Below are positions 6,162 through 12,509 of a stretch of DNA of 14,360 bases, in pieces. The stretch lies in assembly GCA_934631055.1 (NCBI GenBank), contig CAKTXP010000045.1:1-14360 (forward strand), written 5' to 3'. The first letter of the stretch is position 1. Each line of letters begins with the position of its first letter. The stretch is from an uncultured Clostridia bacterium. Lineage in GTDB: Bacteria > Bacillota > Clostridia > Christensenellales > Aristaeellaceae. The notes under the pieces were generated by a model. The model worked only from the letters and a program-made list of their open reading frames with translations, had not been told where the DNA came from and searched no databases. A program made the translations under genes and the position numbers.

Positions 6162-9100
6162 ATGAAAAGAGCGGGACTGGTTGCGGCGCTTGTGCTGAGC
6201 CTGATGGCGTGGTGCGGCGCCTGCGCGGAAGAAACGCGCGGCGTTTTATGGACGGGGCTGGAATGGAACGGCTCGACGGAGGGGGAGAGCCGCAGCTGCG
6301 ATATCGTATCCATCGGAAGAGAGCCTGCGCGCGTGGATTCTATCCCTTATGACAGCGAACAGAGCGCGGTCAGCGGCGCGCGGGATTACGATAAGGCGCT
6401 TTCGCCTTACTATATGCTGCTCAGCCAGACGGAGTGGGATTTTGCGTGGTTCGAGTCGCCTTCGGCGGCGGAGGAGAGCGAGAAAGCGGCGTTTTGGCAG
6501 GCGGATTATGACGCGGCGGGCTGGGACAGCCTCTTCGTGCCGTCCGTATGGCAGACACAGGGATACGACCATCCCATCTATACCAATACCACGCAGAAAT
6601 TCGCGCGGCAGTTTGGCAACAGCCGCATCGGCTATCCGCATGATCTGCCAGCCGCGCCGACGATCTATAATCCGGTCGGGCTGTACCGCAGGACGTTCGA
6701 TGTGCCGGACGATTGGGCGGGCAGACGGGTCTATGTCGATTTTGAGGGCGTGGATTCCGCGATGTATCTCTGGGTCAACGGCGTGCAGGTCGGCTATGCC
6801 GAGGACAGCTTTACGACGCATGAATTTGAACTGACCGATTACCTGAACTATGGCGGCAGCAACAGCATCGCCGTCAAGGTCTACCGCTGGTGCGACGGAA
6901 GCTGGATAGAGGATCAGGATATGTTCGACCTGTCCGGCATCTTTCGGGATGTGTACCTTTACGCTGCGCCGCAGGTCTGCGTTCGGGATTTTGCCGTCGT
7001 AACGGATTTTGACGAAACGTATACCGACGCGGTGCTTCAACTCGAGGCGTTCATCGACAGCGGCGCGGAGGAGGAAGAGCGCATTCAGCTCGGCGTCAGG
7101 CTCTATGACGCGCAGGGGAACGCGGTGGAGCTTGAAGGCGCACAGACGGAAGCAACCGTCGCGCCGGACGAAGAAACGCAGATAACGTTTGCCCTGCCGG
7201 TATCCGCTCCGAGAAAATGGAGCGCGGAGGATCCATATCTGTATACGCTCGTGCTGGAGGAAACGACTGCGCAGGGAACGGTCTACGAGAGCTATTCGAT
7301 CGGATTCAGAAAGATTACCTACAAGACCACGGAAAGCGGCTGGTACGAAGGCGGAACGGACGAGCAGGACCTCATCTGCATCAACGGTCAGCCCATCAGC
7401 TTCCGCGGCGTCAACCGCCACGAAACGCACCCCGAGCTGGGCTATGCGCTGACCCGCGAGGTGATGGAGGAGGATATCCGCATCATGCTGGAAAACAACA
7501 TCAACGCGGTGCGCACATCCCATTATCCCAATCATCCATATTGGTATTATCTCTGCGACAAATACGGCATCTATGTCGTCGATGAGGCGAATGTGGAATG
7601 CCACAGCAACATGACGACCGACAACGAGCGGCTGACGGAATACCTCTCTGCCGCCATCATCGACCGCGAATACAGTATGGTTCGCCGAGACAGGAACCAC
7701 GCCAGCGTCGTGATGTGGAGCCTTGGAAACGAGAACAAGAATCCGGAGATCCTGCGGACGATCTTGGTTCGAGCCTATCCGGATCCGGAGGGACAGCCGC
7801 GCGTGCTGCATGACTACGCGAAAGACCGCCCCTGGCACTACGAGCAGGCGGGCGACAGCGTGGAGACCGGCATCGATGTGCGCAGCGGAATGTATGCGCT
7901 GCCGTCTGAGCTGGAGGCGCATGGACAGGCGGACGGCGCGCTGCCGATGATCGAATGCGAATATGAACATGCGATGGGCAATTCGGAGGGCAACTTCGAC
8001 GAATACTGGGCGGCGTTTGACACATACCGCAATTTGCAGGGCGGCTTCATCTGGGATCTCGTCGATCAATCCATCGCGCTGACGAGCGAAAACGGCGAGC
8101 GCTATTTCGGCTATGGCGGAGACTACGGCGAGCGCATCCACGACGGTAATTTCTGCGCGAACGGGCTTCTTCTGCCGGACAGGACAGTGCAGCCGGAAAT
8201 GGCGGAGGTCAAGTACCACTACCAGACCCTTAAATTTGTCGACGCAGGCGCGAAAGACGGGAAGGTTGAGATCCTCAATTATGCTCTCTTTACCGACCCC
8301 GCCGAGAAATACGAATTCCACTGGGCGCTCCTTCGGGATGATACTATTCTGGAAGAGGGGATTCTCGACGACGCCCAGCTCCACATCCCGTGCGTGGATG
8401 CACAGACCAATCAGCCGGGAAGTGCGCAGATCGTTATCCCCTTTTCCATCGAGGACAGCTGGCGCACGCCGGGCAGCGAATTTTTCCTAAACCTGACCGT
8501 GACGCTGAAAGCGGATGACGGGCTGTTGAAAGCCGGTCATGTTGTTGCGATGGAGCAGTTTGAACTGTTTTTCTGCAAGACGGAAAAGGAAAAAGAAGAG
8601 CTGCCGGACATCGAGGTCGTGCGGACGGAGGGCGGCGTTATCGTGACCGGCAGGGATTTTGCCGCGACGTTTGACGAAGCCGCCGGAACGTTGAGCGCCT
8701 ACGAGGCGGATGGAAAGGCGCTGCTCGCGGGCGGAATCGAGGGAAATTTCTACCGCGCGGCGACGGATAACGATACAGGCTTTGGCTATGGGCTGACTGT
8801 ATTCAACGGCGCATGGAAGGATGCGAGCGAATATACCGTGGACAGCTTTCGCGTCCTTCGCGATGAGCAGAGCGCGGATATCATTATCCGCGGGCATTAC
8901 GACGCGCTGAACGGAACGACGCTGGACACGCATTATACGGTATACGGCGACGGCTCGATTGCCGTGCAGGTGACGATCGTTCCGAACTATAACAAGGAAC
9001 TGGTCTATGTGCCGGTCGCGGGCGTACAGATGACCCTTCCCGCCGGATACGAACAGATGACATGGTTCGGCTACGGTCCGGAAGAGAACTATATCGACCG

Positions 9101-9530
9101 GTGTAAGGGGACGAAGGTCGGCAGATATGCGACGACGGTTACGGAGAACTTCTTTCCCTACGTCAAATCCTCTGAGACTGGAAACCGGACGCAGGTGCGT
9201 TGGTTGTCGCTGACGGACGAGAGCGGATTCGGTCTGCTGGTATCCGCAGTCGGAAAGAGCTTTGAGGCGAGCGCGCTGCATTATACCGTCGAGGAGCTGG
9301 ACAGGCATACGCATCCGTATGAGCTGGAAAAGCTGGAGGATACCATTCTGCGCATCAACGCCATTCAGATCGGCGTGGGCGGGGATAACTCGTGGTCGCG
9401 CATCGTGCCGCATGAGCAATATCTGCCGGATGCGGAGATCTATCGCTATACGTTCGTTCTCTCTCCGCTCCGCGCGGGCGAGGACGCGATGGAGAAATGC
9501 GTCGCACTGAGGAATCGCGCGGCGGAATAA
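6162..9530 (+). CDS. Exported GH2 beta-galactosidase, LacZ type
   Basis: This enzyme should hydrolyse terminal beta-D-galactosides outside the cytoplasmic membrane. Of 1122 residues, 1-22 form a signal peptide (cleavage after ACA; Cys21 gives only a weak lipobox). A jelly-roll sugar-binding domain (about 85-270; YNPVGLYRRTF, WVNGVQVGYAEDSFT) is followed by an Ig-like domain (270-385) and the TIM barrel (about 385-685). In the barrel RGVNRHETHPELG (415-427), the acid/base Glu524 in SLGNEN, and the nucleophile Glu600 in CEYEHAMGNS match E. coli LacZ Glu461 and Glu537. A further Ig-like domain and the beta-galactosidase small-chain domain (YRAATDNDTG, YGPEENYIDR, GNRTQVRWL) complete the full LacZ layout. 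It is about 100 residues longer than E. coli LacZ, mainly at the N-terminus. GGGAGG (6143-6148) precedes the start. Galactosidase specificity is likely; a related beta-galactoside in glycans is possible. Confidence 0.95.
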   Translation: MKRAGLVAALVLSLMAWCGACAEETRGVLWTGLEWNGSTEGESRSCDIVSIGREPARVDSIPYDSEQSAVSGARDYDKALSPYYMLLSQTEWDFAWFESPSAAEESEKAAFWQADYDAAGWDSLFVPSVWQTQGYDHPIYTNTTQKFARQFGNSRIGYPHDLPAAPTIYNPVGLYRRTFDVPDDWAGRRVYVDFEGVDSAMYLWVNGVQVGYAEDSFTTHEFELTDYLNYGGSNSIAVKVYRWCDGSWIEDQDMFDLSGIFRDVYLYAAPQVCVRDFAVVTDFDETYTDAVLQLEAFIDSGAEEEERIQLGVRLYDAQGNAVELEGAQTEATVAPDEETQITFALPVSAPRKWSAEDPYLYTLVLEETTAQGTVYESYSIGFRKITYKTTESGWYEGGTDEQDLICINGQPISFRGVNRHETHPELGYALTREVMEEDIRIMLENNINAVRTSHYPNHPYWYYLCDKYGIYVVDEANVECHSNMTTDNERLTEYLSAAIIDREYSMVRRDRNHASVVMWSLGNENKNPEILRTILVRAYPDPEGQPRVLHDYAKDRPWHYEQAGDSVETGIDVRSGMYALPSELEAHGQADGALPMIECEYEHAMGNSEGNFDEYWAAFDTYRNLQGGFIWDLVDQSIALTSENGERYFGYGGDYGERIHDGNFCANGLLLPDRTVQPEMAEVKYHYQTLKFVDAGAKDGKVEILNYALFTDPAEKYEFHWALLRDDTILEEGILDDAQLHIPCVDAQTNQPGSAQIVIPFSIEDSWRTPGSEFFLNLTVTLKADDGLLKAGHVVAMEQFELFFCKTEKEKEELPDIEVVRTEGGVIVTGRDFAATFDEAAGTLSAYEADGKALLAGGIEGNFYRAATDNDTGFGYGLTVFNGAWKDASEYTVDSFRVLRDEQSADIIIRGHYDALNGTTLDTHYTVYGDGSIAVQVTIVPNYNKELVYVPVAGVQMTLPAGYEQMTWFGYGPEENYIDRCKGTKVGRYATTVTENFFPYVKSSETGNRTQVRWLSLTDESGFGLLVSAVGKSFEASALHYTVEELDRHTHPYELEKLEDTILRINAIQIGVGGDNSWSRIVPHEQYLPDAEIYRYTFVLSPLRAGEDAMEKCVALRNRAAE

Positions 9531-9537
9531 AAAACAG

Positions 9538-9582
9538 GCACAAGCTCTATGCGATTGGATGGGGCTTGTGCTTTTGTGTTTT
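9538..9582 (+). terminator. Rho-independent terminator of the GH2 gene
   Basis: GCACAAGCTC (9538-9547) pairs with GGGCTTGTGC (9562-9571) with one G-U wobble across a 14-base loop, and TTTTGTGTTTT follows. It begins 7 bases after the GH2 stop codon. Confidence 0.8.
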
Positions 9583-9628
9583 CCAAAAAAATGAAATCAT
9601 TTTCAGGAGAGGTTCCGGCGGCGTGATT

Positions 9629-9664
9629 TTGAAAAATGGGCGTAATTTAGGGCATAATATGCCC
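9629..9664 (+). promoter_or_regulatory. Candidate second promoter with palindrome on its -10 box
   Basis: TTGAAA (9629-9634), 18 bases, then CATAAT (9653-9658) form a reasonable sigmaA promoter in the AT-rich gap after GH2. The -10 box lies inside a perfect palindrome, GGGCAT-aat-ATGCCC (9650-9664). Transcription would start near 9665 and could read through the CIRCE region into hsp20, giving a longer leader. Apart from this the AT-rich stretch 9583-9786 holds no gene that I can support. Confidence 0.35.
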
Positions 9665-9786
9665 AGAAACCGAAAAATCCGAGAGAAAATCAAAAAAAGT
9701 CAAAATTCTTTATAGGCTAAAAATCCAGTAATATCAAGTAAAAACAGACGAACTCATAAATTGAATTTTATTTTTTCAGAAAAAGT

Positions 9787-9813
9787 TAGCACTCACATAT
9801 TGACAGTGCTAAC
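9787..9813. promoter_or_regulatory. CIRCE operator (HrcA binding site)
   Basis: TTAGCACTC, nine bases, CAGTGCTAA matches the CIRCE consensus (TTAGCACTC-N9-GAGTGCTAA) at 17 of 18 arm positions with the exact spacer. CIRCE is the operator of the heat-shock repressor HrcA, usually found before groESL and dnaK operons. Here it controls an hsp20 gene. The single departure is C at 9805. Confidence 0.93.
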
Positions 9814-9829
9814 AAACGGTGCTACAATA
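9801..9829 (+). promoter_or_regulatory. SigmaA promoter of hsp20, overlapping CIRCE
   Basis: A perfect -35 box TTGACA (9801-9806), a 17-base spacer and TACAAT (9824-9829, 5 of 6) form a strong promoter. The -35 box lies in the spacer and right arm of CIRCE, so HrcA would directly block polymerase. Expected start is near 9836, giving a leader of about 108 bases before ATG 9944. Confidence 0.85.
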
Positions 9830-9854
9830 CATCATGTCAACGGAAGGAAGCCCA

Positions 9855-9940
9855 CAGGGGCGCGGATGAAAGTCCAAAAGCGCCTGAGGAAAAGGCCTCC
9901 TGCCGTATTCAAAATTAAGAATGATTTCAATGGAGGGATT
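9855..9940 (+). promoter_or_regulatory. Structured hsp20 5' leader, possible RNA thermometer
   Basis: The long leader can fold. GGAT-gaaa-GTCC (9864-9875) is a hairpin with a GNRA tetraloop, extended by GGCGC (9859-9863) with GCGCC (9880-9884) across an AAAA bulge. CCTCC (9896-9900) can then pair either with the ribosome binding site GGAGG (9932-9936) or, in part, with the nearby GAGG (9886-9889). Masking of the ribosome site that melts on heating would be a second layer of heat control. This is inference from pairing only. Confidence 0.35.
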
Positions 9941-9943
9941 GTT

Positions 9944-10357
9944 ATGCTGCTTAGCAATGTTTTCTCTGATATGTTTGATGATATGTTCGATATGCCGACC
10001 GCGAGCCAGAGCGCCAAGGGTCTGATGAATTGCGACGTCAAGGAATATGACGATCACTATGAGCTGGATATGGACATGGCGGGCTTCAAGAAGGGCGACA
10101 TCAAGGCTGAGCTGAAGGATGGCTACCTGACCATCAAGGCGGAGCGCAAGAGCAATGACGAAGAGACGGATAAGAAGGGACGCGTGATCCGCAGCGAGCG
10201 CTTCATGGGTACCTGCCAGCGTACCTTCTATGTTGGCGACCATGTGAAGAAGGAAGATGTGGCGGCGGCTTATGAGGACGGCGTTTTGAAGCTGAATGTG
10301 CCGAAGAAGGTCGAGACTCCGAAGGTCGAGGAGAGCCATCTGATCGATATCCAATAA
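9944..10357 (+). CDS. hsp20: Small heat-shock protein, Hsp20/alpha-crystallin family
   Basis: This is an ATP-independent cytoplasmic chaperone that holds unfolding proteins. It has 137 residues, the usual size. ATG 9944 is preferred over the upstream in-frame ATG at 9761 because GGAGGG (9932-9937) lies 6 bases before it, and because the promoter and CIRCE lie between the two. The N-terminus (LLSNVFSDMFDDMFDMP) is the short oligomerisation arm. The alpha-crystallin domain begins at MNCDVKEYDDHYELDMDMAGF. It includes the strand block ERFMGTCQRTFYV and the hallmark AAYEDGVLKLNVPKK (the A-x-x-x-G-x-L motif). The C-terminal tail ends HLIDIQ, carrying the I-x-I motif that docks neighbouring subunits. 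The gene is single, with its own CIRCE promoter and a strong terminator 12 bases past the stop, so it is regulated by heat through HrcA. Confidence 0.95.
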   Translation: MLLSNVFSDMFDDMFDMPTASQSAKGLMNCDVKEYDDHYELDMDMAGFKKGDIKAELKDGYLTIKAERKSNDEETDKKGRVIRSERFMGTCQRTFYVGDHVKKEDVAAAYEDGVLKLNVPKKVETPKVEESHLIDIQ

Positions 10358-10368
10358 TATAAACGACG

Positions 10369-10396
10369 AGCCGGACGCGAGAGCGTCCGGCTTTTT
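10369..10396 (+). terminator. Rho-independent terminator of hsp20
   Basis: A perfect 10-bp stem AGCCGGACGC / GCGTCCGGCT around the tetraloop GAGA is followed by a T5 run. It begins 12 bases after the hsp20 stop codon. Confidence 0.92.
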
Positions 10397-10420
10397 GCAT
10401 TTAACGACGGATTAGAGGGT

Positions 10421-10453
10421 AAAAAGAAAGACGGACGCATAAAAGCATCCGCC
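10421..10453 (-). terminator. Rho-independent terminator of the YkuD-domain gene
   Basis: On the minus strand GGCGGATGC pairs with GCGTCCGTC (two G-U wobbles) around a 6-base loop and is followed by TTTCTTTTT. The wobbles pair only in the minus-strand RNA, so the terminator is directional. It lies 7 bases after the stop of the 10460-11875 gene and faces the hsp20 terminator. Confidence 0.82.
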
Positions 10454-10459
10454 TGTTCT

Positions 10460-11875
10460 TTACTTGCTTTCGACAGGGACAGCGCCGCGGTCCTTATCGT
10501 CGAAGATCAGGACTTTGACTTTCTTATTCTGATCCGTCATATCCCAGATCCACTGGGCGTTGATGCCGCCGTCGGCGGATGCGTCATGCGCGATGCAGAT
10601 ATTGCCGCGCGTCGCCTTTCCGCCGAGTTTATCTTCCAGCAGGGAGAAATCCGTGCCTTTCTTTTTGGTTGCGGGGATTTCGGCAAGGCAGTAATTGCCG
10701 TTGATGCGGATGGAGTAATTGCAGTATCCGGTGTTGGAGAAAGGCGTAACGCCGCGGCGCGTCACGGTGATGAATTCGCCGGCGGGCGTTTCGCGGGAAA
10801 GCGCCTGACTGGTAGGTCTGCCGGTGGAAACGACGCAGGAACCAACGCGCTCGCCGTCCTTATAAACGGTCAGGGTCTGAGACGACTTATCGACGACAAT
10901 GCCGTAAGAGGTGTTCGGCTCGACTGTGCGCAGTTTCTTCGTGCTGATATAGCCGCGGACGAAAGCGCCGTCTTCGTTGCGATAGGCTTCTACAAGAGAC
11001 CAGCCGTCGTCGCGCTCAAGGATGACGTTCAACCCCTGGCTCAGACCGGAGACAGAGCCGAGACTCTTGCGCCCCTTGAGCGGAGAATCATAGATATAGG
11101 CGGATTCGCTTTCCTTGACATCGACTGCTTTCATCGTGCGGGTCAGCGCCGCCCAGATCTCCGCATCGCTGGCGGAAGCATCCAAAGCCCAATAGCCCGC
11201 GTCATCCTGAGACGCTGTATCGGTGACGCCTACGCCGATCTGATAACCTTCCTCACCAATGGTGATATCGGAAGATGTGGTATATTCAATGTCGCTCACG
11301 GAAGACGCGCTCGGCTGGACGGCAGGCTGAGCGGCGGGCTGCTCGGCAGGAGGCGTCTCGACAACGCTGTCCTGAGCGGCGGGAACTTCGCCGGAAGGCT
11401 TATCCGAAACGTCATCCGAACTTTCATCGGGAACAGCGGGGTCTTCCGAAATATCTTCCGTATCGTCCTCCGCCGCGGTAATCTGTTCGGAAATCGGCAG
11501 GGAGACGGTCAGCGTGCTGCTGACATCGCCGACAGATGAACCGAACTGGTCAAGCAGTTCGCCGTTTACCGTATAGGTTCCGGCGGGCAGGGGAGAGCCG
11601 TCCTCATCGACAGCGGAAAAAACAAGCTGATTCTCGTTGGTATGGATCTCTGCCATTTCAAACAGCAGGGCGATCTCCGAACCGGAAGCGTCGCTGAGGG
11701 AAAGAGTCAGAAAACCGGGGGTCGAAGAGGTGACCGTAAAATAGCTGCGGGAACCGCCGGGAACGGCGTCCGTCGGCGCAGTCAGCGTGAGATCAGCCGC
11801 CGCCAGCGCGCCGACAGCCTGCCCGGACAGAGCAGCGCAGACGAGCAGCGCCGAAAGAGGACGAATGGACTTCAT
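10460..11875 (-). CDS. Exported Ig-like/SH3/YkuD-domain protein with degenerate L,D-transpeptidase active site
   Basis: This 471-residue protein has a signal peptide (1-25, ALA then AA). An Ig-like domain (about 28-128, with LPAGTYTVNGELLDQFG) is followed by a disordered Asp/Glu/Pro/Ala-rich linker (about 132-195) that could span the wall. An SH3-like domain comes next (about 245-318; YIYDSPLKGRKSLGSV, VRGYISTKKL), then a YkuD fold (about 323-460; VDKSSQTLTVYKDGERVG, STGRPTSQ, TPAGEF). YkuD enzymes normally make 3-3 peptidoglycan cross-links using Cys in S-H-G-C-[IV]-R and an upstream His. Here the block reads KATRGNICIAHD: Asn425 stands where Cys is expected, Cys427 is two residues later, and Ala398 appears to replace the His. 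It may be a wall-binding pseudoenzyme or a rearranged active site. AAAGGAG lies 9 bases before ATG 11875. It is transcribed alone. Confidence 0.85.
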   Translation of the reverse strand: MKSIRPLSALLVCAALSGQAVGALAAADLTLTAPTDAVPGGSRSYFTVTSSTPGFLTLSLSDASGSEIALLFEMAEIHTNENQLVFSAVDEDGSPLPAGTYTVNGELLDQFGSSVGDVSSTLTVSLPISEQITAAEDDTEDISEDPAVPDESSDDVSDKPSGEVPAAQDSVVETPPAEQPAAQPAVQPSASSVSDIEYTTSSDITIGEEGYQIGVGVTDTASQDDAGYWALDASASDAEIWAALTRTMKAVDVKESESAYIYDSPLKGRKSLGSVSGLSQGLNVILERDDGWSLVEAYRNEDGAFVRGYISTKKLRTVEPNTSYGIVVDKSSQTLTVYKDGERVGSCVVSTGRPTSQALSRETPAGEFITVTRRGVTPFSNTGYCNYSIRINGNYCLAEIPATKKKGTDFSLLEDKLGGKATRGNICIAHDASADGGINAQWIWDMTDQNKKVKVLIFDDKDRGAVPVESK

Positions 11876-11954
11876 GAGATAAAGCTCCTTTCAAATGCCG
11901 GACGGGGAAAGCTCCGCGCCGAAGGCACAAACCAAACAGGATAATCTTTGTATC

Positions 11955-11983
11955 ATCATACCGCAAAACACGCGATGATGCAA
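11955..11983 (-). promoter_or_regulatory. Probable promoter of the YkuD-domain gene
   Basis: On the minus strand TTGCAT (11983-11978), 17 bases, then TATGAT (11960-11955, 5 of 6) gives a sigmaA-like promoter with a weak -35 box. The expected start near 11948 leaves a leader of about 73 bases before ATG 11875. Confidence 0.5.
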
Positions 11984-12008
11984 GAGAAAAGAACGACGGA
12001 TTTGAGCC

Positions 12009-12037
12009 TTGCCCCGTTTTGAAACGCGTGATACAAT
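12009..12037 (+). promoter_or_regulatory. Promoter of the nuclease-helicase operon
   Basis: TTGCCC (12009-12014, 4 of 6), 17 bases, then TACAAT (12032-12037, 5 of 6), with TG at 12029-12030 forming an extended -10 element. It is divergent from the YkuD-gene promoter, with the -10 boxes about 70 bases apart. The leader to ATG 12138 would be about 94 bases, in which I see no gene. Confidence 0.6.
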
Positions 12038-12137
12038 GAAGAACCGGCATGATGCGGAATACATCGCCGACAGGCAAAACATCATCGGTTGATTCCGGAC
12101 GGATGAAACAATTACGAAAGACGGGTGAAACGGGCGC

Positions 12138-12509
12138 ATGCAGACGGAATTTGAGCGGACAATGGCGGCAATCAAAACCATGCGCATCGGCGCGGCGGAT
12201 ACCGAAGAGGCGATCCATGCGCAGGCGGCAAGAGCGTTTGAAAACGCTGGGCTTGCGGCTGAGCATGAGGTGCGGCTTGCGCCGCGATGCCGCATTGATT
12301 TCATGATCGGCACGACGGGCATTGAAATCAAGAAAAAACGCCCGCAGAGAACGGAGCTGCTCGCCCAGCTTGCCCGCTATGCGGCGTGCGAGCGGGTGGA
12401 GGTGCTGCTTGTGCTTGCGCCGCGGGGCGTCGATCTGCCGGAAAAAATCGGCGGGAAACCGGTGACGATGATGAGCCTTGAAAAACTTTGGGGGATATCG
12501 CTTCCATGA
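12138..12509 (+). CDS. Small RecB-like PD-(D/E)XK nuclease-fold protein
   Basis: This 123-residue protein appears to be a minimal nuclease domain of the PD-(D/E)XK superfamily. Glu23/Glu24 lie in the first helix (DTEEAIHAQAARAFENAG). Then come RIDFMIG with Asp54, GIEIKKK with Glu63-x-Lys65, and QLARY (Gln77...Tyr81), the Q-x-x-x-Y element seen in RecB-type nucleases. The rest (VEVLLVLAPRG) fits the core strand after it. An in-frame TGA sits just upstream, so ATG 12138 is the first possible start; its ribosome site is weak. The stop overlaps the SNF2 start as ATGA, so the two are translated together and probably act together on DNA. VRR-NUC-type nucleases paired with SNF2 helicases occur in phages, and this may be a relative. 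Nuclease activity is inferred from motifs only. Confidence 0.65.
   Translation: MQTEFERTMAAIKTMRIGAADTEEAIHAQAARAFENAGLAAEHEVRLAPRCRIDFMIGTTGIEIKKKRPQRTELLAQLARYAACERVEVLLVLAPRGVDLPEKIGGKPVTMMSLEKLWGISLP

Noticed and set aside
6246..8384. Minus-strand open frame of 712 codons opposite the GH2 gene
   Set aside because: Antisense shadow in GC-rich DNA; Arg/Ile/Val-rich, no ribosome site, no motif. The plus strand encodes a complete LacZ-type enzyme.
9590..9605. TGAAA-tcat-TTTCA dyad as a Fur-type box
   Set aside because: Too few matches to the Fur consensus, and no iron-related gene follows.
9761..9943. N-terminal extension of Hsp20 from ATG 9761
   Set aside because: It would translate through CIRCE and the promoter, and the added residues do not resemble any Hsp20 arm. 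ATG 9944 has a strong ribosome site.
12049..12306. Plus-strand 85-codon frame before and over the nuclease gene
   Set aside because: Arg/Ser-rich peptide with no ribosome site, overlapping a frame that has nuclease motifs.
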